64,000 nt of DNA from Homoserinimonas sedimenticola (GTDB taxonomy: Bacteria > Actinomycetota > Actinomycetes > Actinomycetales > Microbacteriaceae), in the NCBI RefSeq assembly GCF_026094475.1, contig NZ_JAPELL010000001.1, forward strand, positions 62,001-126,000, given 5' to 3'. The notes under the pieces are model-generated. The model had not been told where the DNA came from, did not search any database, and saw only the letters and a program-made list of their open reading frames with translations. The number at the start of each line of letters is the position of its first letter. Within the stretch, counting starts at the first letter, position 1. A program made the translations under genes and the position numbers. This document shows positions 1 to 7,634 of the stretch, in pieces.

Positions 1-109
1 GAGCCAGCGAATCGTGTTGACAGCGGTCGCGTCGACGTTCGTGGCGTTGTCCATATTGTGTGTTTTCTCCTCGTGCCGGGCCGCTCCCAGTGTAGGCGGA
101 CGCTCACTG

Positions 110-123
110 TTAGGCTTCCCTAA
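110..123 (+). promoter_or_regulatory. Possible DtxR/IdeR-type iron box
   Basis: The sequence is a perfect inverted repeat, TTAGG-N4-CCTAA, 53 nt before the start codon at 176. The same half-site geometry forms the first 14 bases of the actinobacterial DtxR/IdeR consensus; over the full 19 bases about 12 match, so this is a partial match. Iron-dependent repression of the downstream gene is an inference. Confidence 0.35.
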
Positions 124-175
124 GTTGGGCCTGTTAAAACGTGCTGGCCCCCTACCAAAAAGGAGTGATCCATTC

Positions 176-949
176 ATGGGTTACATCAAGTCCGCAGCGC
201 TTGAGGAAACCGGCTACGTCGTCCTCGACCGCTACAACCAGGAGCTCGACCCCAAGGAGTGGCTCGAGATCGAGTACGTCGACTGGAAGTCCTCCGGCGA
301 GACCCGCTTCGCGCCCCTCGCGAGCGCCAAGGGCGAGATCGAGGTCAACGGCTTCTGGAACCACGAGCCGCCCCGCACCGACAAAGACGGCGTCTGGATT
401 CCGTCGCAGGTCGAGAAGGCGCCCAACCTCACCCGTCGCGCTCAGGAGCCCGGCGCGAACGTCGGTCGCTGCCGCGTCATCGAGCTGCAGCCCACCCCCT
501 ACGGTGAGACCCTCTACAACCTGCACCAGGACGACAACAACCGTCTCAACCCTGACGGCACCGGTTGGGTCGTGCGTGGATTCTTCAACCTCACGGACGA
601 CAAGGACAGCTTCTTCGTGCTGCGGGAGAACCGCACCGACCCGAGCGTCGAGTACCGAATCGCGCTGCCCGCGGGCGCACAGCTGATCGTCGACACGCAG
701 CGCCTCTGGCACGCCGCCACCCACATCGGCGACGAGCCCCGCTACTGCCTCATCACCTCGTGGGAGTCGGGCCCCGAGCTCGACGCCTACATCGAGAAGT
801 ACAACGGCAAGAGCCGCGTGCCCAACGTGGAGCTCTCCCAGGAGGAGCTCGACGCCGGCCAGGCGGAGCAGGAGCGCCGCCTCGCCGCGCGCGCCGCCTA
901 CTACGCCGCCAAGGGCAAGGCCGAGGCCACCGCGATGAGCGAGGCGTGA
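176..949 (+). CDS. Hypothetical protein, non-haem Fe(II)/2OG-oxygenase-like
   Basis: This 257-residue cytoplasmic protein is not assignable to a named family from memory. It carries an H117-x-D119 pair, a distal His at 179 (a second at 183) and an Arg at 189, ten residues after H179. That is the spacing of the facial triad and 2-oxoglutarate-binding Arg in Fe(II)/2OG dioxygenases. The motif WHAATH followed by PRYCLITSWE looks like the end of a double-stranded beta-helix core. The C-terminus is Ala/Glu-rich and probably helical. The reading frame stays open upstream to a GTG at 14, but ATG 176 is chosen because AAGGAGTG lies about 8 nt before it. A partial iron-box-like palindrome lies upstream. 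Enzymatic function is inferred; a plain structural homologue without activity remains possible. Confidence 0.7.
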   Translation: MGYIKSAALEETGYVVLDRYNQELDPKEWLEIEYVDWKSSGETRFAPLASAKGEIEVNGFWNHEPPRTDKDGVWIPSQVEKAPNLTRRAQEPGANVGRCRVIELQPTPYGETLYNLHQDDNNRLNPDGTGWVVRGFFNLTDDKDSFFVLRENRTDPSVEYRIALPAGAQLIVDTQRLWHAATHIGDEPRYCLITSWESGPELDAYIEKYNGKSRVPNVELSQEELDAGQAEQERRLAARAAYYAAKGKAEATAMSEA

Positions 950-984
950 CGTCCCAGCACTAAGAACGGGAAAACACTGAGCAT

Positions 985-1012
985 GGAGCCCCCGGCGAAC
1001 GCCGGGGGCTCC
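985..1012 (+). terminator. Hairpin terminator after the oxygenase-like gene
   Basis: A 12-13 bp perfect GC-rich stem (GGAGCCCCCGGCG and its complement) with a tiny AA-centred loop begins 35 nt after the stop codon at 949. There is no U-tract, as is usual for high-GC actinobacteria. It separates the first gene from the next promoter at 1030. Confidence 0.7.
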
Positions 1013-1029
1013 TCCCACGTGAGCATCGT

Positions 1030-1035
1030 TAGGGT
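1030..1035 (+). promoter_or_regulatory. -10 hexamer TAGGGT, leaderless-type
   Basis: TAGGGT fits TAnnnT and ends 6 nt before ATG 1042, so transcription would begin at or next to the start codon. No Shine-Dalgarno sequence fits between it and the start. Confidence 0.5.
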
Positions 1036-1041
1036 TGAAAC

Positions 1042-1812
1042 ATGGCGAAGAAAGACGACGACAGGATCCTCGCGATCCGGCAGAAGGCCAACGAGGCGCG
1101 GCAGCAGCAGAAGCGCGCGGAGGTGCGACGCAAAGCCTTCCTGCAGATCGGCGTCATTGTGGCGGTGCTCGTCGTCGTGGGCGGCATCGTCTTCGCCGTC
1201 GTGGCGATCAACAGGGCGTCGCAGGAGGTCGTGACGCCCGAGGCATCCGCCACCGTGACGGTGGGAGAGTCGACGGATGTGCCCCTCGAGGTCGGCGAGG
1301 GTGCCGTGCGGGTCGGCAGCGCGGACGCTCCCACCACGGTTGCCATCTACGAGGACTTCTCCTGCCCACACTGCCAGGACTACGAGGCCATCATCGGGGA
1401 CACGCTCGTGGAACTCGTCGCGTCGGGGGACGCCGCGGTCGAGTACCACCCCATCAATATCGTGACCGACTACGGGGTGCGCGCGGGCAGCGTCGCGACG
1501 TGCGTCGCGGTGCACGAGCCGGAGAGCTGGCTCGGCGTGCACTCCGGCCTCTTCACGGTGCACGACAGCTCGACGGATGCGTGGAGCTATGAGCAGTTCG
1601 CCACCTTCCTCGACGGCCAGGGCATCGGGGGCGAGGAGCTGCTCGAGTGCGTCGAGTCGGGACGCTACGCGAACTGGATTGAGCAGAACACGCGCGAAGC
1701 CCTCGACTCCGGTGTGACAGGAACGCCCACCGTGTACATCAACGGAGAGAAGGCGGAGACGCTGCCCACAGCGGAGGAGCTGCAGGCCACCGTCGCGGAG
1801 CTCGCCGGTTAG
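1042..1812 (+). CDS. Membrane-anchored DsbA-like thioredoxin-fold protein
   Basis: The 256-residue protein has a charged cytoplasmic N-terminus (1-33), one membrane segment (about 35-56), a Thr/Val-rich linker and an extracytoplasmic thioredoxin-fold domain (about 80-256). The active-site motif is C108-P-H-C111, preceded by YEDFS, and the cis-Pro loop is GVTGTPTVYING near residue 235. This is the layout of DsbA/BdbD-like (Thioredoxin_4) disulfide oxidoreductases, which oxidise or isomerise thiols of exported proteins. No VKOR or DsbB partner is seen in the window. The start is supported by TAGGGT 6 nt upstream. The neighbour is convergent, its stop lying only 3 nt away. Confidence 0.9.
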   Translation: MAKKDDDRILAIRQKANEARQQQKRAEVRRKAFLQIGVIVAVLVVVGGIVFAVVAINRASQEVVTPEASATVTVGESTDVPLEVGEGAVRVGSADAPTTVAIYEDFSCPHCQDYEAIIGDTLVELVASGDAAVEYHPINIVTDYGVRAGSVATCVAVHEPESWLGVHSGLFTVHDSSTDAWSYEQFATFLDGQGIGGEELLECVESGRYANWIEQNTREALDSGVTGTPTVYINGEKAETLPTAEELQATVAELAG

Positions 1813-1815
1813 CGC

Positions 1816-2829
1816 TCACGACGCGAAGATCGCAAGCGCGACCGTGCCCAGGTAGACGCCGGGGATCGCAACACTCTCGAACCCGACGCCCTTGCGCTGG
1901 CGCACGAGCAGGCCGGCCGCGAGCACCGAAGTGATGAGCACGGTGCCACCCAGGAGCACGAGGCTTTCCGCACCCGCCGAACTGTAGATGTTGCCCTCCG
2001 TGTAGAAGCCGTCCGCGACGATGATCAGGAGGGTGTCAAAGACGTTGCCGCCGATGATGTTGCCGACCCCGAGGGTGAGCGCGCCCATCCGCACCGCCGC
2101 GATCAGTGTCACGAGCTCGGGCAGAGAGGTGACGGCGGTCGTCACCGTGAACCCGGTGATGCCGCTCGGCCATCCCGTCGCCGCGACAATGCCGAGGCCC
2201 GCCTGCGCGATCACCCAGCCGGTGACGCCGACGACAACCGCAAGCATCCCAAGCCGCAGCCACAGCTGGGGAGTGGATGCTTTCGTGCCGGCAGCCTCCC
2301 CGCCCTCCCGGGTGTCGCTCGTCTTCTTGGCCGACCACATGGGTTCCTTGCGAGCCTGGTTCAGCAGGCTGAGGCCGTAGAGGTAGACGACAGGCATCAC
2401 CAGCGTGATGGGGTGCACCCATCCCAGGGTGAGGCCGGGTGTCGCATAGGCGACGACGGGCATCGAGATGAGGGCGACGAGCACGAGCGACTGAAGGAGG
2501 TTCTCGAGCGAGGCGGAGGCGTGTTCGAGGTTCGCCTTGCGGTAGACGAGGTCGGCGATCGCGAGCCACACTGTCTGCACGGCGACGCCGCCGAGCGGGT
2601 TGGCAAGTGCGTACGCGGCATCCCCTTCGAGTGCGCCGGTCGCTGTCGCGATGATGCCCGGCAGCGAGGTGACGGCCCCGAGAAAGAGGGCACCGGCCGC
2701 AGCCTTGCCCATCCCCGTGCGGTCAGAGAGCTGATCGGCCGTGCGGGCGAGGCGCGATCCCGCAAACACCAGCACGACGACCGAGGCGGCGAGTGCGAGG
2801 ATGCTCGGCCACAGCGCCCACGCGCTCAC
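1816..2829 (-). CDS. CaCA-family sodium/calcium exchanger-like membrane protein
   Basis: The 337-residue protein is strongly hydrophobic, with about ten membrane helices in two halves. Each half carries an alpha-repeat-like motif: GAVTSLPG near residue 52 and TTAVTSLPELVTL followed by GNIIGGNVFD near 230-265. These are characteristic of the calcium/cation antiporter superfamily, which exchanges Ca2+ for Na+ or H+. In the first repeat a Gly replaces the usual Glu after SLP (GAVTSLPG versus SLPEL), so ion coupling may differ from the classical exchanger. A hydrophilic loop of about 25 residues separates the halves. The start codon is GTG at 2829 without a clear ribosome site, so the true start could be slightly different. 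Confidence 0.85.
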   Translation of the reverse strand: MSAWALWPSILALAASVVVLVFAGSRLARTADQLSDRTGMGKAAAGALFLGAVTSLPGIIATATGALEGDAAYALANPLGGVAVQTVWLAIADLVYRKANLEHASASLENLLQSLVLVALISMPVVAYATPGLTLGWVHPITLVMPVVYLYGLSLLNQARKEPMWSAKKTSDTREGGEAAGTKASTPQLWLRLGMLAVVVGVTGWVIAQAGLGIVAATGWPSGITGFTVTTAVTSLPELVTLIAAVRMGALTLGVGNIIGGNVFDTLLIIVADGFYTEGNIYSSAGAESLVLLGGTVLITSVLAAGLLVRQRKGVGFESVAIPGVYLGTVALAIFAS

Positions 2830-2973
2830 GGCAGCAGCCCATCCGGTCGAATTCGCAGCATCTCGGCCCAGTCAAGCACCGGGATGCGAGTTCCGCTCTG
2901 AGAGTGTGCTGATGATCGGCGTTCACGTCAGTCGAGGGTTGAAAACGGAGGCGGGCGAGGGAAACCTGACGCC

Positions 2974-3984
2974 ATGGGTACTGGTGACAGCACTGAGCAC
3001 ACCGCCGCTAGCCGCGAAGGCTCCGGCGACACGAGCACCGACGTCTGGGATGCCGTGATCATAGGCGGCGGCCCCGCCGGGCTCAGCGCGGCCCTCATGC
3101 TGGGGCGCGCGCGGCGCCGCGTGCTCGTCGTCGACGCGGGGGAGCCGCGCAACCGTTTCACCTCCCACGTGCACGGAGTGCTCGGCAGTGAGGGGACCCC
3201 GCCGATCGAGTTTCTCGCCCGGGGGCGGGAGGAGGTCCGCAGCTACGGGGTCGAGATCCGCCGCGGTCAGGTCACCGCCGTGACGGAGGGGAGTGAGCGG
3301 ATGCTCGTGGCGACAGCCTCGGGCGAGAGTTTCGCGGCGAGGCGAGTCATCGCGACATCCGGATCCCGTGATGGCCTGCCGGACATCCCTGGGGCGGGCG
3401 ACCGCTGGGGCAAGGACGTGCTGCACTGCCCCTACTGCCACGGCTGGGAGGTGCGCGGCGGGCGGCTCGGCGTGCTCGCGACCTCCTCAGCGAGCATCCA
3501 CCAGGCGCATCTGGTGCGCCAGTGGAGCGAGCACGTCACCTTCTTCAGCGCGGAGGCGGGCGAAGTGCCCGAGGATGTCGCGGCTCGGCTTGGGGCCCGC
3601 GGTGTCGTGATCGACCCGCGACCAGTCACCCGCCTCGCAACCGACGCGGAAGGGCTCAGTGGCGCCGAGGTGGAGGGCGGCGACGTCGTGCCGCTCGATG
3701 CTCTCTTCGTCACGCCCATCCTGAAATCGAACGAGGAGTTCCTCGAGCCGCTCGAGCTGGAACGCGAGGGCTCCGTCGGCGGCGACTTCGTGCGCGTCGA
3801 CAAGACGGGCCGCACGAGCAACCCGCGCGTGTGGGCGGTCGGCAATGTGGCGCGCCCCATCGAGACCGTGCCCATGGTGGTGGCGGCCGGGGCATCGGCG
3901 GGTGCCGCCGTCAACCAGGACCTCATCGACGAGGAGTTCGACGCGGCGCTCGCCGCCGAGGCGACGATCCGGCTACCAAGCTGA
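2974..3984 (+). CDS. NAD(P)/FAD-dependent oxidoreductase, thioredoxin-reductase-like
   Basis: The 336-residue flavoprotein has a disordered N-terminal extension (1-25), an FAD-binding Rossmann motif GGGPAGLSAA (31-40), and HCPYCHGWE with the redox pair C152/C155. The NADPH-domain fingerprint is degenerate: GVLATSSAS replaces GxGxxA. The C-terminal FAD motif is WAVGNVARP. This pattern belongs to the small-thioredoxin-reductase-like actinobacterial group related to GliT-type dithiol oxidases rather than TrxB itself; the physiological substrate cannot be read from sequence. The missing NADPH fingerprint suggests O2 or another acceptor could be used. It diverges from the CaCA gene with a 144 nt spacer. 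Confidence 0.85.
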   Translation: MGTGDSTEHTAASREGSGDTSTDVWDAVIIGGGPAGLSAALMLGRARRRVLVVDAGEPRNRFTSHVHGVLGSEGTPPIEFLARGREEVRSYGVEIRRGQVTAVTEGSERMLVATASGESFAARRVIATSGSRDGLPDIPGAGDRWGKDVLHCPYCHGWEVRGGRLGVLATSSASIHQAHLVRQWSEHVTFFSAEAGEVPEDVAARLGARGVVIDPRPVTRLATDAEGLSGAEVEGGDVVPLDALFVTPILKSNEEFLEPLELEREGSVGGDFVRVDKTGRTSNPRVWAVGNVARPIETVPMVVAAGASAGAAVNQDLIDEEFDAALAAEATIRLPS

Positions 3985-4062
3985 ACGTACCGACGCTGAG
4001 CATCCCCGCAGAAGCGCCTGCGCGATGCCGGAGTTACCTTTCGTCGCCTCTCCGCCGAAGGG

Positions 4063-5772
4063 CTAGTCGCGCGGCCGTCGTGGCTTGCGTCCGCGGTCGA
4101 GGCTGATCTCGATGAGCTTGCCGCTGATGCGAGTGCCCTTGAGTCGGCCGAGCGCTTCGCGTGGCAGATCCGCGGGCAGCTCCACGATCGAGAAGTCGGG
4201 CATGATCTTGATCGCGCCGAAGTCCTCACGGCTGAAGCCGCCCTCGTTGGCGAGCGCACCCACGATCTGTCGGGGCTCGACCTTGTGCCTGCGGCCCACC
4301 TCGATGCGGTAGGGCGCCATGGCTTTGCTGCCGGCTCGGGGGCGACGGGCTGGACGATCCCCCCGGTCCTCCCGCTCACGCTCCTTGCGGGGCGCGCGGG
4401 CGGGAGGCTCATCCTCGGGGGAGAGCAGGAGTGGTGTCTCCCCCTGGGCGACGACCGCGAGCGCCGCCGCCACATCGAGCTCTGGCACGTCGTGGTGAGT
4501 CACGTAGTGGGTGACGATGTCGCGGAACGCCGCAATGCGCCCCGTCTCGCTGAGTGCCGCCGTGATCGCGTCGTCGAAGCGCGTGAGCCTCGTGCTGTTG
4601 ACGTCTTCGACGCTCGGCAGGGGCATCTCGGTGAGCGGCTGCCGCGTCGCCTTCTCGATCGCCGTCAGCAGGCGGCGTTCGCGAGGCGTGACGAAGCTGA
4701 TGGCGGCGCCGCTGCGCCCCGCCCGTCCCGTGCGGCCGATGCGGTGCACGTAGGACTCCGTGTCGACGGGGATGTCGAAGTTGACCACGTGACTGATGCG
4801 GTCGACGTCGAGGCCGCGCGCCGCGACATCCGTCGCGACCAGAATGTCGAGCTTGCCCGACTTCAGCTGACCCACTGTGCGCTCGCGTTGCGCCTGCGCC
4901 ACATCGCCGCTGATCGCGGCTGCCGAGTAACCGCGGGCACGCAGCTTCTCGGCGAGAGTCTCGGTCTCGTTCTTGGTGCGGACGAAGACGATCATGGCCT
5001 CGAAGTTCTCGACCTCGAGGATGCGCGTGAGCGCGTCGACCTTCTGCGGATACGAGACCACGAGGTAGCGCTGGGTCGTGTTGGCCGAGGTGGTCGTCTT
5101 GGCCTTGACCGTGATCTCCTCGGGGTCACGGAGGTACTGCTTCGAGATGCGGCGGATCTGGGCCGGCATGGTGGCGGAGAACAGCGCGACCTGCTTCTCC
5201 TCGGGAGTCTCGGCGAGGATCGTCTCGACGTCTTCCGCGAAGCCCATCTTGAGCATCTCGTCGGCCTCATCGAGCACGAGGTACTTGAGTTCGCTCAGGT
5301 CGAGGGTGCCTTTGGCGAGGTGGTCCATGATCCGGCCGGGCGTGCCGACGACGACGTGCACGCCGCGGCGGAGGGCGGAGAGCTGCACGCCGTAGGCCTG
5401 ACCGCCGTAGACGGGGAGCACGTGCACGCCCCGCAGGTGTGATGCGTACTGCTCGAAGGCCTCGCACACCTGCAACGCCAGTTCGCGCGTGGGGGAGAGC
5501 ACCAGCGCCTGAGGGCTCTTCTGCGCGGGGTCGAGCCGGGAGACGATCGGCAGGGCGAATGCCGCGGTCTTGCCGGTTCCCGTCTGGGCGAGTCCCACCA
5601 CGTCGCGGCCCTCCAGCAGGGTGGGGATCGTAGCCGCCTGGATCGCGGAGGGCGTCTCGTAGCCCACATCCCGCACCGCCTTCAGCACAGCGTCGCTCAG
5701 GCCGAGATCGGCGAAGGTCATCACCTCGGCGTCGGTCGTCTCGGTCTGATCCTGGTCGGCGGAAGGCGTCAT
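4063..5772 (-). CDS. DEAD-box ATP-dependent RNA helicase
   Basis: The 569-residue protein unwinds structured RNA, as in ribosome assembly or mRNA turnover. In order it shows a Q-motif (TPSAIQ, about 40-45), motif I AQTGTGKT (62-69), Ia PTRELA, motif II DEAD (168-171), motif III SAT (199-201), motif VI HRIGRTGR, a basic/proline linker, and a C-terminal DbpA-type RNA-binding domain (YRIEVGRR to ISLDRG) followed by an Arg/Lys tail. This is the CshA/DeaD architecture. The frame is open to 5871, but ATG 5772 is preferred because a TAGCGT -10 element lies 7 nt upstream, giving a leaderless mRNA, and because it avoids overlap with the divergent channel gene. No strong Shine-Dalgarno is present. Confidence 0.93.
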   Translation of the reverse strand: MTPSADQDQTETTDAEVMTFADLGLSDAVLKAVRDVGYETPSAIQAATIPTLLEGRDVVGLAQTGTGKTAAFALPIVSRLDPAQKSPQALVLSPTRELALQVCEAFEQYASHLRGVHVLPVYGGQAYGVQLSALRRGVHVVVGTPGRIMDHLAKGTLDLSELKYLVLDEADEMLKMGFAEDVETILAETPEEKQVALFSATMPAQIRRISKQYLRDPEEITVKAKTTTSANTTQRYLVVSYPQKVDALTRILEVENFEAMIVFVRTKNETETLAEKLRARGYSAAAISGDVAQAQRERTVGQLKSGKLDILVATDVAARGLDVDRISHVVNFDIPVDTESYVHRIGRTGRAGRSGAAISFVTPRERRLLTAIEKATRQPLTEMPLPSVEDVNSTRLTRFDDAITAALSETGRIAAFRDIVTHYVTHHDVPELDVAAALAVVAQGETPLLLSPEDEPPARAPRKEREREDRGDRPARRPRAGSKAMAPYRIEVGRRHKVEPRQIVGALANEGGFSREDFGAIKIMPDFSIVELPADLPREALGRLKGTRISGKLIEISLDRGRKPRRPRD

Positions 5773-5779
5773 GGGGTCA

Positions 5780-5785
5780 ACGCTA
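5780..5785 (-). promoter_or_regulatory. -10 hexamer TAGCGT for the helicase gene
   Basis: On the minus strand TAGCGT ends 7 nt before ATG 5772. It fixes the helicase start and predicts a leaderless transcript. Confidence 0.5.
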
Positions 5786-5856
5786 CGCGATGCGGCACGA
5801 GTGTGAGGGTGGAGCCGCCGCGAACAGTCGCCCACCGCACGTTGAGGTGGCGCGCA

Positions 5857-5862
5857 TAGCGT
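5857..5862 (+). promoter_or_regulatory. -10 hexamer TAGCGT for the channel gene
   Basis: TAGCGT ends 7 nt before ATG 5870. The same hexamer serves the divergent helicase about 75 bp away on the other strand. Confidence 0.5.
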
Positions 5863-5869
5863 CCGTGGC

Positions 5870-6748
5870 ATGCAGTGGTTCTCAGTTGTGGCAGGCGTTC
5901 TGCTGATCGGTGCCAGTCTCGTCGACGTTTTTCAACGACTCATTCACCCGGGCGGCCGCGGGTCGATCGGCGCGCGCGTCGTGCGGGTGCCGTGGGCCCT
6001 GAGCCGTGGGGTGCGGGGCAAGCCGAGCCTGCTTGCGGGACCCCTCGGCCTGGTGCTCGTCATCGGCGTATGGGTGCTCCTGCAGCTGGCGGGCTGGATG
6101 CTCGTGTACCTGCCCTTCGTCCCCGCCGGGTTCACCTACTCACCCGGCATCGACCCCACCCGCTACTGGGCACCTGCTGAGGCGCTCTACATCTCTCTCG
6201 TCACGCTCGGCACACTGGGCTTCGGCGATGTTGTGCCCACAGTCGAGTGGCTCCGCATCCTCGGTCCGCTACAGGCTCTCACGGGGTTCATCCTGCTCAC
6301 GGGCGCGATCTCGTGGTTCATGCAGATCTATCCCGCGCTCGCTAGGGTGCGAACTCTCGCATTGCGACTCTCGCACTTCGCGGGCGCCGGCTTCGCGCGC
6401 GAACTGAGCGTCAACGACGGATCGGTCAACGCGCAGGTGGTGCATGATCTGGCAAGCCAGCTCGCCCAGGTCCGCGTCGATCTTGGCCAGAATGCCGAGA
6501 TCTACTACTTCGTTGAGCGCGACCCCGACCTCTCCTTGCCGCTTGCTCTGCGGCGGGCGAAGCACCTCGCGCACGACGCGCAGGACGTCGACGACACAAC
6601 TCTCGTGACGGCAGGGCGAGTTCTCGAGCGCACCGTGGAGGATGCCGCGTCTCTCGTGCGCGAACAGTACTTGCCGCGCGTCCCCGACGACACGTCGTCG
6701 ATCATTGAGGCAGCTCTCGCCGACCAGGGGTCGACGCGGAACGTCTGA
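5870..6748 (+). CDS. Two-TM potassium-channel-like membrane protein
   Basis: The 292-residue protein has an N-terminal membrane segment (1-22), a second (about 56-82), a re-entrant pore loop with the filter TLGTLGFGD (112-120) and a following helix (about 128-155). TLGFGD matches the TxGYGD/TxGFGD signature of the Ion_trans_2 pore family, so potassium conduction is likely. The cytoplasmic C-terminus (about 160-292) is helical and charged and resembles no RCK or cNMP domain I can recognise, so the gating input is unknown. Start is leaderless-type with TAGCGT upstream. Confidence 0.8.
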   Translation: MQWFSVVAGVLLIGASLVDVFQRLIHPGGRGSIGARVVRVPWALSRGVRGKPSLLAGPLGLVLVIGVWVLLQLAGWMLVYLPFVPAGFTYSPGIDPTRYWAPAEALYISLVTLGTLGFGDVVPTVEWLRILGPLQALTGFILLTGAISWFMQIYPALARVRTLALRLSHFAGAGFARELSVNDGSVNAQVVHDLASQLAQVRVDLGQNAEIYYFVERDPDLSLPLALRRAKHLAHDAQDVDDTTLVTAGRVLERTVEDAASLVREQYLPRVPDDTSSIIEAALADQGSTRNV

Positions 6749-6808
6749 GTCTTCCCTGAGGCGTCTCGCCACGCCGGGAGAGTGTCATCCAATGTCGGTG
6801 GTGCTGCG

Positions 6809-6814
6809 TAGCGT
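6809..6814 (+). promoter_or_regulatory. -10 hexamer TAGCGT before the zinc-ribbon ORF
   Basis: TAGCGT ends 6 nt before ATG 6821, the same arrangement as at neighbouring genes, and supports that this short ORF is expressed. Confidence 0.45.
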
Positions 6815-6820
6815 TGAAGC

Positions 6821-7009
6821 ATGGAGATCAGGAACTGCCCCGAATGTGCTGCTGAGACGGTGTCGGCCGGCCTCGCCCTGTGGGACGACGCCGAGACTCC
6901 CGTGCTGGTGTTCGAGTGTATTGAGCCCGACTGCGGCTGGGCCGGCGTCGAGGCGGAGTGGTCGACGACGTTTGTGCGCAGCGCTCGCGACCGCAGCATC
7001 GCCGCCTAG
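6821..7009 (+). CDS. Small zinc-ribbon-like protein
   Basis: The 62-residue acidic protein contains CPEC near the N-terminus and C-x4-C (CIEPDC) near residue 33, making a four-Cys knuckle consistent with a zinc ribbon. Function is unknown; such proteins often bind nucleic acid or other proteins. It has its own leaderless-type promoter and a high-GC third-position pattern like its neighbours. The short length leaves some doubt that it is a gene. Confidence 0.6.
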   Translation: MEIRNCPECAAETVSAGLALWDDAETPVLVFECIEPDCGWAGVEAEWSTTFVRSARDRSIAA

Positions 7010-7054
7010 CACCGGGGCGCTCTCACCGGGAGCGAGGAGCCGGATAGGCACGCC

Positions 7055-7621
7055 TCAGCGTTTGCCGATGCTCCTGACTACCGCGACGGCGACAATCCCC
7101 GTGAACACCCAGAATCCCGCAATGAGGAGGGGGTCGATCCAGCCGTGCTTCACATCGGCGCGTCCCCGGCCGACGCGGGAGCGGATGCCACCGCGGCGGA
7201 GCTCGGACACCACGCCCGTCTCCGTCACCGGATTGTCGGGGCGCAGGGTCAGCACCGAGCGCAAATGGCTGCCCACCGCATCCACCCGGTCGCCCGCGAT
7301 CAGGAGTAGCCAGTGGGCCGCCCGCCCTTCGCCGAACTTCTCGTAGGCGAAGCGGCGGATGGCGCCGGAGACGCCGTGCAGGGGAGCGGAGGTGCCGAAC
7401 ACGGGCGTGAGGAAGCGGTGCTCGATCGAGCGCTCGCGCGGAACGCGCTCCTCCTGGCGCTCGGGGAAGTCCCAGTGCGCGCCTGTCACCTCAGGAGCAA
7501 AGCGCTCACGGGGCACGGCCGGGCGGTCAGCGGGGTCGAGGTCGGCTCCCCAGCCGGGGATGCGGGCCCGCAGCTCCTCATTGGACTCCCGGCGCGTGGG
7601 GGCCTCAGCGGTATAGGGCAT
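7055..7621 (-). CDS. Conserved hypothetical protein paired with zinc alcohol dehydrogenase
   Basis: The 188-residue protein has a soluble N-terminus rich in Arg, Pro and Glu (ARIPGWGADL, ERSIEHRFLTPVFG, FAYEKFGEGRAAHW) and a single C-terminal membrane helix (about 163-182). From memory, similar proteins occur in several phyla next to zinc alcohol dehydrogenases of the type directly upstream here, with the same internal motifs. The ADH stop lies 13 nt upstream of this start, so the two are almost certainly co-transcribed. No catalytic motif is visible; a membrane-tethered partner of the dehydrogenase is a guess. Confidence 0.75.
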   Translation of the reverse strand: MPYTAEAPTRRESNEELRARIPGWGADLDPADRPAVPRERFAPEVTGAHWDFPERQEERVPRERSIEHRFLTPVFGTSAPLHGVSGAIRRFAYEKFGEGRAAHWLLLIAGDRVDAVGSHLRSVLTLRPDNPVTETGVVSELRRGGIRSRVGRGRADVKHGWIDPLLIAGFWVFTGIVAVAVVRSIGKR

Positions 7622-7634
7622 GATTGCTCTCCTC

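Noticed and set aside
14-175. In-frame N-terminal extension of the first gene with a lipoprotein-like stretch
   Set aside because: A strong ribosome site precedes ATG 176, and an iron-box-like palindrome lies within the extension, so it is more likely promoter DNA.
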